Below, one piece after another: positions 32,648-44,379 of a stretch of 64,000 bases of DNA. The DNA is from Parastagonospora avenae f. sp. tritici 18332-5 (taxonomy: Eukaryota; Ascomycota; Dothideomycetes; Pleosporales; Phaeosphaeriaceae). A model generated the notes under the pieces. It was not told the DNA's origin, ran no database searches, and worked only from the letters and a program-made list of their open reading frames with translations. The stretch covers positions 558,001 to 622,000 of the forward strand of contig JAFJTR010000006.1 of the NCBI GenBank assembly GCA_022559985.1, written 5' to 3'. Position numbers and translations under genes: made by a program. The stretch's first letter is position 1; each line of letters starts with the position of its first letter.

Positions 32648-33989
32648 CTATGATGACGGCTCCCTCTTGATCGGCTGCTCGGTCTCTTTACCGGGACTAG
32701 GTGTATCCTTGTCCAAGCGATCCCGTATTCGACGTCGCGCCTCAAGCTCGCGTTGCAACCGGCTTGTTTCCTCTGCGGCGAGTCTGTTCTGCTTCAATTG
32801 GTCAGCCAATAGAGCGACGACCGCATCAGCCTCTTTCTTCACGGCCATGGCGTCTGCGTATGCCGCATCAGCCTTTGCCTGCTTCCCTCTCGCCTTTGCT
32901 ATATCCTCCTGGAGCAAAGCGTGCTCGTCAATCACATGCTGCAGTCTGTTGCGGTGTTCCGCGGCAGCCTGTGTCAACTCCTCCAAATCCGCAACATCGT
33001 TCAGCTTCATCCTCTTCTGGGGTGCTGACGCCACACTATCATCGTCATCGAGGGGTCGTTTGTGTGACGAACCGCCTCGCTTGTACATGTTTTCGAACAT
33101 CGTGTACCGACGACGAACCAACTCTGCTGCCTCTTCTTCGTTCGGTCGCAATCGCACGCCCGCCAGACGTTCCTCGAGGGTAGGTACTTTGCCGCGCGGG
33201 CCCCTCCTCTTCCATTGAGCTCTTATCATATAGATTTTGGGACAGCGTGTACCGTTGTGCGAAACTTTGCATCGGACACAGGCTCGTGGGCAGCCATCGA
33301 TAGTATCAAGATGCCCGTCTACCTTGGACTCGCCACAATCGAGACAGTGTGTGAAGATGGCACCATAGCCCCAGTGAGGAGGCAGCTCGTCTTGATCGAC
33401 GTAAATGTCTATCCGCGGCACATACTCATGTTCCAAGAGGGAGAGTTCAGACTGGTAAGGCTGTGTTTTGTCACTGTCGTTAGCTTCAGACTCATCCCGC
33501 GACCTACGTTGACCTCTAAATCCAGTGTGGTCACCAGATTCAGATGCAACGCGCGACCCATAGTGACCCGCAAACCCGCCCGCGTGATCACCGCGTGTCC
33601 GCTCAGTGCGTCCTCTGTAACCATCCGATCCGTAGTAGTAACCGTTGTCAGGTCGTCCTCCGTAACCTCCACGCCCACCTCGGTTATGACCGGAGTGAGA
33701 CGTGCCAATGCCTGCTGAAGAGCTTGTACTGGGGGCTCGGCCTTGCTGATTGCGCAGCCAGTTGTCGTAGCCCGGGTGGCGTTGAATTGGCCCACCCAAT
33801 GTGCGCGAGCTGCCGCCGCCGCCTCTTCCTCTCCCTCTGCTTGGTGTGTTGTTGGCACTGGGGCCAGTCGGCGCGTCTGCCGGAGGTTTGTATGAGCCTG
33901 CAATGGCTTTTCAATCGATTTGGCGTGATCGAAAGAGCGATGTAAATTATTGTTGTGGGCGTGGATTTACGAGACGCGGCAGTATTCAT
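32648..33989 (-). CDS. RGG-rich zinc-knuckle protein, probable nucleic-acid binder
   Basis: Two exons, 33989-33971 and 33897-32648, give 422 residues. The short first exon codes for MNTAAS and joins through a 73-base intron (GTAAAT...TTGCAG) in phase. Residues about 25-100 are Arg/Gly-rich (SRGRGRGGGGSSR, HNRGGRGGYGGRPDNGYYYG, YRGRTERTRGDH), the kind of region that binds RNA and is often methylated. Residues about 185-225 hold two CCHC-like knuckles: CLDCGESKVDGHLDTIDGCP, then CVRCKVSHNGTRC. After this come basic residues, an acidic KRPLDDDDSVASAPQKRMK stretch that may serve nuclear import, and a coiled coil (about residues 300-405, LEELTQAAAEHRNRLQHVI and onward). A role in RNA metabolism is inferred; no named orthologue is recognised. 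The first exon is the least certain part. Confidence 0.75.
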
Positions 33990-34490
33990 ACATTCACCAT
34001 GCACGTGACACTGCAGATGAGGAAACTTTGGAAGAGCGGGCACGCTAGCGCAAGCGTGGCTGCGACTAGAACTTCGCAGACAGACACGGATAATCTTGCT
34101 GGCTCGTGACTACTCGCTGCTCTTCATAGGCTGTGATCATACAGTGGCAGGCTTTTGCATGGTCATGCGCCGGTGTGTGCTAATCATGTCAAGAGAGGAT
34201 GTATCTGTCTCTCAGGCTGCAAGGTGAGTTGAAAATGCCTTCTTCATGTATTTCCCCATTCAGTCGTTAGCATCCCAGTTGACTTTTACAGTTCATATAC
34301 CCCGTCTACTAAAATCTATTGGCAGACCGCGAGGGGCCTCAGAAAGAAAGTTTAGCAATTTTGCAAAATCATAGACTAATGTAGTAGTCTCGGGGCGTCA
34401 AGATTACACTTACTCGTTTTGCAACCTGAGAGCCTATTAGGCTGCGCATACGAGAAACTCGCCTGATGCGGGGCGTACTGCAGTGCCCAG
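33990..34490. other. Divergent promoter region, no gene seen
   Basis: About 500 bases between the zinc-knuckle gene and the HET gene. No frame is supported. Confidence 0.55.
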
Positions 34491-36590
34491 ATGGAGCAAG
34501 AGCGCCACACCGAACGACGTCTGCCTAACCTCAGCAATCTAGCATTCATACACCCCAAAATTCCCAAAGCGACATTGCGCTCTTCACATGCAACCTATAT
34601 GGCTTCCTCACTGTACCACTACGTCGACCTGTCTAGTGAAGCTGCATTTCGCCTCTTTCGAATCCAAAACTCGCAGTCTTGCCCAACCGGAGGGTCCAGC
34701 AAAGTCGAAATCTGCCTCTTCGAAGCAAGCTTCGATGACAATACGGATTACGAAGCAGTTTCCTATGCATGGGGTCGAGATCCCGCGAGCTCAACCATCA
34801 GGTGCAACGCCAAAGACCTCAATGTTACTCCGAACATAGAAGCAATTCTTCGCGTGTTATCAGCCCAGAAGAACTCGACAGGAGTCTTCTGGATCGACTC
34901 GATATGTATCAACCAGGCTAGCATATCTGAGAAAAACACACAGGTGCCAAGAATGAGCTCCATCTACAGTGAAGGCAGACTTGTGTGGGTTTGGCTCGGT
35001 GAAGCATCTCACGAAGTAGAGACTGCCTTGGGCTTTTTGGAAAAGGTGGCTACTATTACAGCATCTGCCAGTAGTTTTTCAGAATCGGAGTCACTGTTGA
35101 GTGAGTTGCACGAGAGCTTCAAGGGTAAGGATGTCAGATGCGAAAGAGCACTCCAGTGTTTTGCTCACTGAAACATTCTAGACCAGGTTCGCGATACTCG
35201 CCAGTACTACGATGCTGTTGACACCAACTTCATCATCGATCTGCTTAATCTGCCTTGGTTCCATCGAGTATGGCCGATACAAGAACTGGTATTATCGCAG
35301 AGTGCTGTTTTGATCTTTGGTTCAATGTCGCTGTCATGGTACTCATTTGTGCACGCACTTTCGGCCGTCCAAGTCTACGAACACCTCCACGATCGGTCAA
35401 GATCAAATCCCGCATCTTACTACGATGACACGGAATGCTATCGCTCTATTGCCAGCTTGGTACACGCTCCAGGTAGTACTGTTTCCCTCTCTGAAATCTT
35501 CAGAGTTACAAGACCAAAACTCTCAACAGTCCCAGAAGACAAGGTCTATGGCCTTTATGGGATGTTCGAATACATGAAAATCCAAGGACTGCCCAAGGTC
35601 AGCTACGGCCGCGCAACACATACCATATATACCGAGGTAACGGCTGCTGTGATCGCGTCTGAGAGGTCTTTAAACATAATGTATCAAGTGTGCTTGCCAA
35701 ATCTTGTCCACGATCTACCCTCGTGGGTCCCAGATTATAGCAACACGTCTTATTTCAGACCAATTCTTGTTAGGGACGCCTGTGCCTCTGGGAAATCACG
35801 ACCATGGTATTCTTTCACCAACACGTACATGTCGGTTAAGGGAGTCGTGGTAGACGAGGTGGACGAAGTCGCTCATTCCACGTCCATCGCTATGCCAAGT
35901 TTCAGGCGCGGATATTATGCTAGGCAAGACATTCGCGAGTCCGAAGCTCGACGTACTGGTGTTATAAAGCTGGTCCGCACCTTGCAAGAATGGGTCAGGC
36001 TCCGAAGGAAAAGTTGCGATCCCTTAACTAACGTTCTAGCTCTGGAAGCCTTCCATAGCATCATCACGCAAAACACAGAGCTCCATAAGATACTTCCGTA
36101 CTACACCCCGGTACTTCTTGATCAGACACTGGAGGACTGGATGTATGTAATCACCGCGAATTTCTCGGACGACCCTACTGCGCTTCCGGGCCTTCTCAAG
36201 ATTGTCCGAGACACTCCCGAATATCATGCGACGTTGAATGATTATGCACACCTCTTTGGCTATGGTACTGACCCAGGATTATGGCCCGATGAATTGCAAA
36301 TTCGCTTCGTCTTGCGCTTGTACAGCCCAGAACTAGCAATGCTTCAGCACGAGATCTTCCTAAACTCATACCACAAGACCTTCATAACAACGAGAGATGG
36401 GTACATGGGGACGTGTCCGCGATGGGCAAACTTGGGCGACAGGATAGCTCTGATAGAAGGGTTGAAAGTTCCATTCATTCTGCGCAAGGTCGGCGAAAAT
36501 TATAGGCTCATTGGTCCTGCCTACATAGAAGGAATAATGGACGGCAAGCGATGGGACGGAGGCGGGTCTACGGTCATAACGCTTGTTTGA
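34491..36590 (+). CDS. HET-domain protein (heterokaryon incompatibility type)
   Basis: Two exons, 34491-35124 and 35182-36590, join in phase into 680 residues. A second ATG at 34599 (MASSLYHYVDL) could be the true start. The HET domain is clear at about residues 85-250: YEAVSYAWGRD, then WIDSICINQASISEKNTQV, then YSEGRLVWVWLGEASHE, and LLNLPWFHRVWPIQELVLS at its end. The rest is the variable helical region common in this family (VPEDKVYGLYGMFE, LPSWVPDYSNTSYF, CPRWANLGDRIALIEG near the end). HET proteins can trigger cell death after fusion of genetically different hyphae, and related domains act in innate-immune-like signalling; most paralogues have no known allele-specific role. No partner gene (NACHT/NLR or prion-forming domain) is present nearby. 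The domain call is firm, the function inferred. Confidence 0.92.
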
Positions 36591-36706
36591 AACGATCCAT
36601 TGAAAGAAGCTACACTGAAGGCAGCCGCGATGCATCATCATTATGTCGTCCGAGATGCAGTAACAGTATGACGAGCAACTAATATACGCACTGACGGCAT
36701 CGCTAC

Positions 36707-37441
36707 TTATTTCCCATGCTTCTCCGCAATCTCGTTCTGGCCCTTCATGACCCACTCCTGGAACGGATCGCCAACATTCGGATCACGCCTCAACCGATCA
36801 ATTTGATCCTCTCCACCCGGCGCCCTTAAACCTTTCTTCACCGCCTCCCTAGCCTCAATCCTTTCCGCCCACTCCTTCAGCCCCGGAAACTCACCCAACT
36901 CAATTCCCGCCCACGGCGCCCATCTGACCCACGTAAATGTGCTCATATCCGCGACACTGTACTTCTCGCCCACAAGCCACTTCCTGCCCTTCAGACGCGC
37001 TTCCAACACGGAATACAGCCGCTTAGTCTCATTCTGGTAGCGCTTGATACCATACTCAATCTTCTCAGGCGCGTAGCGAAAGAAGTGGTTTGCCTGGCCT
37101 TGCATTGGGCCTACGCCTGCGTTTTGGAAGAACAGCCATTGAATCATTTCACTCTTTTCATTCGCGTCTTCGAAACTGAAGCGGAAGTCTTTGTCATAGT
37201 GCTCGGCAAGGTAGAGAAAAATGGCTCCGGATTCGAACACGGGGAAGGAACTCCGCGAATGGTCGATTATGGCGGGTATGCGACCGTTGGGATTGGTTTT
37301 GAGAAAGCTACTGGACTTTTGCTCGTCTTTGCCTAGGTCAATGGCGGTCGTTGTGTATGGGATGCCGAGCTCTTCCAGGAAGATGGACATCTTCTGACCG
37401 TTGGGAGTAGCGGCGGTCAAGAGTTCGATGTTGGGTGCCAT
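36707..37441 (-). CDS. Glutathione S-transferase, Ure2p-like
   Basis: A single exon of 244 residues from MAPNIELLTAATPNGQK, whose ATG sits in a strong context (CTCACCATGGC). An in-frame ATG at 37486 would add 15 residues (MKTPDSKEINTINLT), which the family does not need. The thioredoxin-fold domain covers about residues 1-85: TPNGQKMSIFLEELGIPY, NPNGRIPAIIDH with the cis-proline, and FESGAIFLYLAEHYDK for glutathione binding. The helical domain follows, with WLFFQNAGVGPMQGQANHF and the N-capping motif KYSVADMSTFTWVRW. This is the bacterial YfcG/fungal Ure2p-like class, which conjugates or reduces with glutathione (peroxidase or disulfide-reductase activity). There is no asparagine-rich prion domain, so it is an enzyme, not a nitrogen regulator. 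The convergent HET gene ends 117 bases away. Confidence 0.9.
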   Translation of the reverse strand: MAPNIELLTAATPNGQKMSIFLEELGIPYTTTAIDLGKDEQKSSSFLKTNPNGRIPAIIDHSRSSFPVFESGAIFLYLAEHYDKDFRFSFEDANEKSEMIQWLFFQNAGVGPMQGQANHFFRYAPEKIEYGIKRYQNETKRLYSVLEARLKGRKWLVGEKYSVADMSTFTWVRWAPWAGIELGEFPGLKEWAERIEAREAVKKGLRAPGGEDQIDRLRRDPNVGDPFQEWVMKGQNEIAEKHGK

Positions 37442-37800
37442 GGTGAGATTAATGGTGTTGATTTCTTTAGAGTCGGGTGTCTTCATTGTCTTCGATTGTA
37501 CATTTTTAACGCCATGGCGCTGCCAATCGTTATGTTCTTCGGCCTAGGATTGTTAGTTCATTATGACGTGTGTTGATCGGGACACGACCCGACGAGGTGT
37601 GATTCGCAACGTCGACCTCGGAACTTCTAGAAGTCACGTCAAAATGATGATGAAGGTAAAGATTGAAGTTTTTATTTAATTGTTTTATAGTATTGCTCTA
37701 CTGGCAACCCCGTCACACGTACGCCGCTAGACGTTACTCATGACCCATCCCATACATTGTATTCAAAAGTGAAATAGGAAGAAAGAGTGGTTGGAAACGT
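37442..37800. other. Intergenic, no gene seen
   Basis: A short spacer between the GST start and the AA5 gene stop, both on the minus strand. Confidence 0.55.
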
Positions 37801-40284
37801 CTATGAGACCATGACGAACTGACCCATGGCAGGGACACCGTCGACAAGGACGTAGACAACATATGGGCCAGCTGGGGCAACGTTCCTGTTAGGAGGCATT
37901 GTAACGGTGATGGTCTGGGTGGTGCTGCCAGCCTTGAAGCCAGTGTTGTCAAGGAAAGCCATGCGGTGACCCATGTGAACGGAGTGGGTAACGAATCCAC
38001 CGTAGTAGAGAGAAACCTTGACAGCCTTGTTGTTGGCGGGGGCGGTGAACTGTATGGTGAACTTAGAGCCATCAGCCTTGAGGTTCTTGCTGGAAAGAAC
38101 AACATTAGAAGGACGAGTAGGATTGCCCTGAAGGTAAGGAGGAGTGTAGATCTCGTTGCGGAACTCGGTGACAAAGGGGTTCTTCGCGTTGGGCGTAAGG
38201 ATGGGCTGCTCGACGGGGTTGGAGCCAGAGATGAGAAGGGTACCGTCAAGAAGGAGGAGAGCAACACTGTGGTACAAACGTGCGATGTCAGACTTGGGTC
38301 CGGTGGTCCAGCGCTTGCCCTTGGGCTGGTTGGGGTCGTAAAGGAGGACCTCAAGAGCGGGATCCTGGGCAACACCGAAACCTTGAGCACCCTCCTGAGC
38401 ACCGTTGACCCAGACGCTGGTACCGTCGGGCAGAAGAGTACCTTCGACCATACCACGGCCTTCAGGCATGGAGTCCATCTCCCACTGAGGGTCGGCATCA
38501 AGAGGCTTGATGCGACCGCAAGATGGGTCACCTGGGGCAGTAATGTCTTGGTAAGGACCACCACCGCAGATGATGATATCGGGGTTCCAATCGTTAGCAC
38601 TGGACAAGGGCATCATGACGGAGCCTCCAGTGTTGGGGTAGGTGCGGTAAGAACCTGGAAGGTCAGGGAATTGGCGAACAGCTTGGCCAGTACCGACATT
38701 GAAGATCTCAGCAGACTTGGCGACCTGAACAAACAGGTTACCATCCTTCATCAAATGCATGAATGGGTACATGTAGTAAGGCTGGTTCTTGCTCAAGATC
38801 TCCATGTTGATGCTCTTGCCCTGGGGTGTACCGTCGGCATTGAGGATCTCGTAAGTAGGGTTGTTGTTCTCCGGCTTGCTAGGGTCGAGACCGTTCAAGC
38901 TACCAGATGCGACAAAGATTTTATTGTCGGGCATGATCTGAACGGAGGCATACCAGCGGGGTGTGTCGAGATGGGTGCCTGGCTCGTTCCATGCTTGGCC
39001 ATCGAGTTTGCCGTCTGCGGTACGGCTGAGGAAACGGATACCCTTGAAGCCATCGCCAACAGTGGGGTCAATGAAGTCCAGAGGAGCGTTGCCACCGAGA
39101 GATACGAAGCGACCGTCGGCAAGGAAAATGCCTCCAGAGCAGAAAGCATTGGTCTTGTAGGCAAGGGGTGTCAACTTCTGGGTGTTGGGATCGTACTCAG
39201 AAGAGTAGGCGTACTGGCCGTTGCCAAGCTTGAGCTCGGTGTAGTTCTCGACCTTGTCCAGGAAGACAACCTTACCGTTGGGCATAAGACCAGCGTGCAT
39301 GGCGGGGACACCAGACCTGCCCTTCTTGACGAGGGTACCAGGCTTCTGAGCAGCAGGAGCGGGGCTGGTGGCAGGAGCAGCCTGGCTAGGCGCTTTAGCG
39401 CAAGGGCCGTTTTGACATCCCTCACCACAGTGAGCTGTGGTATTACCACAGTATCCGTACATGCTACAGCAAGAACCTTGGGCCCAGTTGCCGCAGACAG
39501 TGCCGCCAAACTTGGCACCACAGCTACCGTCAACGGTGGGGACACCAGTGGGCTTTGTGCTCGCCGGAGTCGATGGCTTGCCAAGAACTGGCTCGCCAGT
39601 GCTGGTTACTGAAGGAGGGCGTGTGTTGGACGGAGACGGGGCGGGAGCAGAGCTGGCAGGAGCACTGTCCTTGCAACCGTTCTGACATCCGTTGGCGACG
39701 AGGCAATGGCCATCGGTGGTTCCGCAGTATCCATATGAAGAGCAGCAGCCACCGTAGGCTCCCTTGGCATCACAAGACGCACCACCGAAGTCTTTACCGC
39801 ATCGACCGTCAGTTCTGGGGGCGGCAGCTCCAGAATTTCCAGTTGCAGGTTGAGTTGGTGTCGTTTGCTTTGTAGGAGTCGATGCGGCGCCATTGTTGCA
39901 GCCAGAGAGACATCCGTCTCCGCAGTGGGCAGGTGTGTTTCCGCACCACCCATACTGGGAGCAGCATGAGCCAGTGTATGCAGTGCTGTTCGGGTCGCAA
40001 AGTAGATTGCCATTGGCGGGTCCACATTTGCCATCCGTAGAGTACTTAGCACCGGACTGTCTCTTCTCTAGGAACCTGATCGATGAACGAGACCTGGCGG
40101 AGATCTTGGAGAAATCACTCTTCAGGTCCGCCACGCAGGCGTTGGCCTCAGAACAGTGTTGGCCGGTCAAGCACTGGTTACTGAGGAGCGAGGAGAACTC
40201 GCATACGGGCTGAACCCATTCGAAGTTAATGTTCGCCGAAGCGAGACCGGCAAGAGCGCCGATACCGAGGAGGGAAGCCTTCAT
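37801..40284 (-). CDS. AA5 glyoxal-oxidase-like copper radical oxidase with three CBM18 modules
   Basis: One uninterrupted exon of 827 residues. After the signal peptide (MKASLLGIGALAGLASA) comes a Cys-containing stretch ending in EKRQSG, a Kex2-like site. Three chitin-binding (CBM18) modules follow at about residues 87-130, 160-205 and 248-292, each with CCSxYGxCG (CCSQYGWCGNTPAHC, CCSSYGYCGTTDGHC, CCSMYGYCGNTTAHC). They are joined by Pro/Ser/Thr linkers. The catalytic beta-propeller runs from about residue 320. The radical-copper residues are visible: the cross-link Cys in NAFCSGGIFLADGR, its Tyr in DTPRWYASVQIM, the axial Tyr and first His in IARLYHSVALL, and the last His in FVTHSVHMGHRM. 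The end (GQFVMVS) is the usual Greek-key domain. It should oxidise aldehydes or alcohols to give H2O2 while held on chitin or the cell wall. Antisense strand frames here are codon-bias shadows. Confidence 0.93.
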   Translation of the reverse strand: MKASLLGIGALAGLASANINFEWVQPVCEFSSLLSNQCLTGQHCSEANACVADLKSDFSKISARSRSSIRFLEKRQSGAKYSTDGKCGPANGNLLCDPNSTAYTGSCCSQYGWCGNTPAHCGDGCLSGCNNGAASTPTKQTTPTQPATGNSGAAAPRTDGRCGKDFGGASCDAKGAYGGCCSSYGYCGTTDGHCLVANGCQNGCKDSAPASSAPAPSPSNTRPPSVTSTGEPVLGKPSTPASTKPTGVPTVDGSCGAKFGGTVCGNWAQGSCCSMYGYCGNTTAHCGEGCQNGPCAKAPSQAAPATSPAPAAQKPGTLVKKGRSGVPAMHAGLMPNGKVVFLDKVENYTELKLGNGQYAYSSEYDPNTQKLTPLAYKTNAFCSGGIFLADGRFVSLGGNAPLDFIDPTVGDGFKGIRFLSRTADGKLDGQAWNEPGTHLDTPRWYASVQIMPDNKIFVASGSLNGLDPSKPENNNPTYEILNADGTPQGKSINMEILSKNQPYYMYPFMHLMKDGNLFVQVAKSAEIFNVGTGQAVRQFPDLPGSYRTYPNTGGSVMMPLSSANDWNPDIIICGGGPYQDITAPGDPSCGRIKPLDADPQWEMDSMPEGRGMVEGTLLPDGTSVWVNGAQEGAQGFGVAQDPALEVLLYDPNQPKGKRWTTGPKSDIARLYHSVALLLLDGTLLISGSNPVEQPILTPNAKNPFVTEFRNEIYTPPYLQGNPTRPSNVVLSSKNLKADGSKFTIQFTAPANNKAVKVSLYYGGFVTHSVHMGHRMAFLDNTGFKAGSTTQTITVTMPPNRNVAPAGPYVVYVLVDGVPAMGQFVMVS

Positions 40285-43200
40285 TGTGCAAGTTCTATAG
40301 GACGAATCGTAAGCATGGGAAGAAGAAGGGGCTCGGCATCTGCTGCGAAAATGATAGGATAGGGATAGGAGGATGTTGTAGCGAAAAGGGCGTAGGTGAA
40401 GAAATGAGGGATAGATCTGAGCTTTTCATGAGGTGTTTGTAGGGTGCTTAAAGTGTCGTCGAGAGAAAGTTTCGTAGGGTTGAATTTCCAGGAAGTCGCA
40501 AAGCGTCCATATAGCGGAAGTAACGTACCAGTAGACCAATCGAGGTATTAAGAATGATAGGGCGGTATTAAGGCGGTTTGTGTACCGCAGAGTATTATTG
40601 GGTAAATAGCCGGAACGAGTGACGGCTACTCAGATATTTCAAACGAAAGACTGTCCTGAAGGCAAGGACTTGTTTCTGCCTACAGAGATCGAAGGATAGA
40701 GTGCGAGCAACTGGCGGGCTTCAGCGCCTCAAGTATACCAACATTCACGGCACCATCGTATCCATCCTTGCTAGTCGCTGACCTGGCCACCCATCCACCC
40801 AGAGAAAAACGTTTCGAGGTGCACGGCCAATGGCGTGGTCTGTAGGGTAGACTGTTCAGGCAATGGGCGTTAATTTCTTCTGGGGCGCCGCCAATGCTAG
40901 ACCTTGCGCAGGAGGGATCGCCACTGGGGTCACGCTTGTCGCCTTTCTATTTCTGGGCGGGATGAGTGGCTGTCCTGCGCCCATGAACACCGTAGACGGC
41001 AGTCGGCCTGTCTCGCGGCTACGCAAGGTCTCAGAGCGTGTCTAATGAGGCGGCTGCTTTGTTGTTGCCACATTTCACATCATTCACGATGCTGCTGGAG
41101 CCATGGGATTTGCGCAGAACGACAGCCGTTGATGGAACGCGCGGATCGGCCTGTCAGCGCCAGACGCGCTGGCCATCGGCCTGTCGCCCGTCTTGGAGAG
41201 CGAAGCTTGGTCAAGTCAAGCATTTAGGACATTTTCCGTAGCCTCGCCGAGATTGCAAGGCAAGCCACAGCCCTAGCTGTTTACAGGAAGGGGAGGTCCA
41301 GAGGAGGAAAGATGTCAGGGGCATCCCTCAGAAAGTGGCCGAAAGGGCATTAGCGCGCCGAGGTTCAGGGGAAGGACGCGACCGTAGCGAATTGCAACAC
41401 CACGGCCATAGAAAACTATGGCCTCAAGCCTTCGACTTTCCGTGTGCCAATCCGCTGCTTGGTTGCGCCCCGCTATACGGCAACTGTTCAGGAACAATAA
41501 GTTCGCCTGGGCATGATTAGGACCCCCTGTCTGGAAGGGGGGGTTGGGGAGCAAAATCTCTTCATCTGGTCGTATTCTGCCACAAACACGACTCCACCCG
41601 CATCCCCAAGCTGCCGCATCATCCGGACCTGGAGCAGGGCAGAAGCATTGGTGGCTTCGATAAACGAGGCGCGGCACATGTCAGCACTACGTTCGGGAGG
41701 AGCACCGGGGTAGCACCAGCCTTCTGTACGCAACGCAGACCATCGTATTGCTCTCTTGTGGCTTGCAATGATCGCTATAAAATTGCAGCAGCTTAAATAC
41801 GGCACAGCAAGCTTTCGTGGCGTCATGCGCTAGAGTCACGATGCTTGGAATACCCACGCCACATTCACTGCTATCCTTGCGCCAGGACGAAATGCACAAG
41901 ATTTGACCGATAGCTTATGCACCGACCCCTCTCGCGGACTGCCCTACCACGTGTCCCAACTCCACAGCATCCCCGGCGTTCAGCTCGGTGCAAAACATCC
42001 TCTCGCATCCAAAGTTAGGTATGAGGTCAGCATTACCATGCGTGGAGTGGAGTCTACATGGATACTCACGTGCTGGAAGCTTTGCCCTCCTTGGACTCCT
42101 TGCGCAGGCTGGGCAGATTGTTGTTTCTCTGCGCTGCAGGACCACCTCGAAAACATCACAACAAGCCCTAGTCCCCAGCGTGTTGTCACCCCAACGCGAT
42201 GCCATTCCAATGTCTGATAACGACAATGCCGGAACCATCTCCTCCGGCTTTGTGTTCTGGGGAGATTGTGCCATCACTACCTCCGTACTTGACACGATGG
42301 TAGCGCTACTAGTCGCATTCGATAGCTGGCGAAGCCGATTCCGCGAAGCTCGAATTGTGAGGTAGCAGCTGTGCCGTGTCGTCCTGTGGCTTGCTCGTAG
42401 ATTTGTGTTTGGGTTCCGTTGGCGCATTTTCGATGCCAGCCTGCGATGACTGTTTCGGTCCTTCCAGAGGCCGACTTAAGCCCGCGCATGATCGACTCTC
42501 GACTTTGTCCGGCGAAAGGGGTGTGATTGATGCATACAACGGGTTCAAGGGATTGTTCGGACAGTGAGCTGCGCGATCGAAACTACAGCTAGAATGCTTC
42601 GTGAAGTAGCTCTCTCCGCACTGCCACTATTTTCCAACATTACTTAATGACGGCAGACAGGGTACGGGTGGACGGCTTACAATTCTCAAGACCCAGTGGC
42701 ACATCTTCAGTAATTACGGGAGATCGCTCTCGCTAGAAATCGTGCCGGTGTTGGAGTGGACGTGATCTGCTATTTGTTGCAGTCAGTCGGACATCCCCTC
42801 ACCGCTTCGAATATCAAAAGTAGGTTTGCTCCAAGACATGCTCTCGAAATGCAGCCTGCCGCCTACATGCATGTTGACAATTGCGTGTGATGATGGGTTG
42901 GGCTCAGGCGACGACGAGGCACATCTCGCACTCCTATTGCGGCCGACACAGCGGAGTAGACCGAATTTCAATGCAGTCCACGTCGAGTGATGTAGGAGAG
43001 GGACCACCGCACTGCAGAATGACAGCTACGAGGAAAATCCTCGGACTGGGGCTTCGTCGTCGAGCATATAGCCATAGTATCGATAGGCTTCCCAAACGAC
43101 AGTAAGGCCCTGCATGTAGCTTCAGACTGTTGAATGCGCTGTCTGCTGTTGCATGCTGGTCGCCTTCTGTCGTAGTTGACATCACTCAGCATCGCGATAC

Positions 43201-44379
43201 TTTACACACGGTCTGGCCCTGCGGTAGGGAAGTTGAATGGAGGTTAGAAGAACCAAGTGGCTATTCTTGGCATTGGCAAACAGGTGGCAGCAGGCCCTAC
43301 CACATTTAGTCGAAATAAGTGCCCCTTCACATCGACTCAAGCCAGCTCTCGACCGAAACGTCCACGCAACATGTATAGATCAAACTCGCTGAAGCCATAT
43401 ACTTGAAACACTCCACCCGCCATGGCACATCCTCATGACAGAAGACAAGTCGCCAACACCAAGCGCCCACCGCCAACAAACAAGGGCATTGCCATCTGGT
43501 CCTCTCCACACCGCCACTCTCGCCCGCCGCCTGTTGTGTAACCTGCGCCCAACACCAGAACATCACCATGCGCATGTAGATCAAACAGACACCATCATCA
43601 CGCATCTCCATTCGTACAACGCTCGCTTAGGAAGAAAACCAGGCCTTCGAGAACACGGGCGAGAACACGGGGCGGGATCACAACTCTATCTCGTGTTTGA
43701 CGAAATTGGTCAGGCGTGGGCGGCTTTGGACCGCAAAACGGGTACACGGAATATGCATGAGGTACGATGGGAGTGGGGGGAAGACGATGCGGTGCGATGC
43801 TGTACTTTGTGGTTTCCAGCGATTGTGTTTGCACGGAAACGAGTAGGGAATGCGTTGTTCTGCGGCGCTTGCGGGTTGCTGTAGGAGGCTTCTTGTCAAC
43901 TGCTTTGGTCGGCCACGCGCCCTCGAAGTCAAGTGGCTTGTCGCCCTATGAGCAGGCAAGCGCCGGAACACAAACCGGCTGCATGCATGGCGTCCCCGAA
44001 AGCGCACATGGGGCGGGATCCTTCGCCTTTATGGTATCTCCTTCGCGGGCGCCTGCGGGCATAGCTAAGAGCGGTCAGAGCAGTTGGTAAGTGTGAGGAT
44101 GTCATGGTTCGACAGGGGTTGCGAGGAAATATGTGAAGACGCGGAATGATGTGCAAAAGCGTGACGTAGATTAATGTGACGCTAGGCTCGTCGTGCCTGA
44201 TGGTGCCTGGGGTTTTGCCTACATGTTAATACCATAATATCGTAACCTGCGTAAACATGTCCATACCATAATGACGTCCATCCGTTCCCTTTTTTTGACA
44301 AACCCCTTGGTATCTCAGTGCCCAGAACAATGCATGATGAAGAAAGCACAATCGTAAATCAACACCCTCGTCCCTTCAC
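40285..44379. other. 4.1-kb gene-poor region
   Basis: No gene could be supported. The first 250 bases are promoter of the AA5 gene, with GATAGGATAGGGATAGG-type purine repeats near 40350. Beyond that there are only frames of chance length on both strands. The longest minus-strand one (41915-42427, 170 codons) starts without ATG, though its interior reads somewhat protein-like (PQNTKPEEMVPALSLSDIG). Confidence 0.5.

Noticed and set aside
37966..39612. 548-codon open frame on the plus strand
   Set aside because: It lies exactly opposite the AA5/CBM18 oxidase, whose catalytic motifs and signal peptide are clear. Such antisense frames arise from biased codon use; its product shows no family resemblance.
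41915..42548. Possible frameshifted gene on the minus strand
   Set aside because: Two frames could be joined by a one-base shift near 42310, but neither has an ATG or recognisable motif, so chance is as likely.
43435..43884. 149-codon ATG frame
   Set aside because: Length expected by chance in a 64-kb window; composition unremarkable and no similarity recognised.
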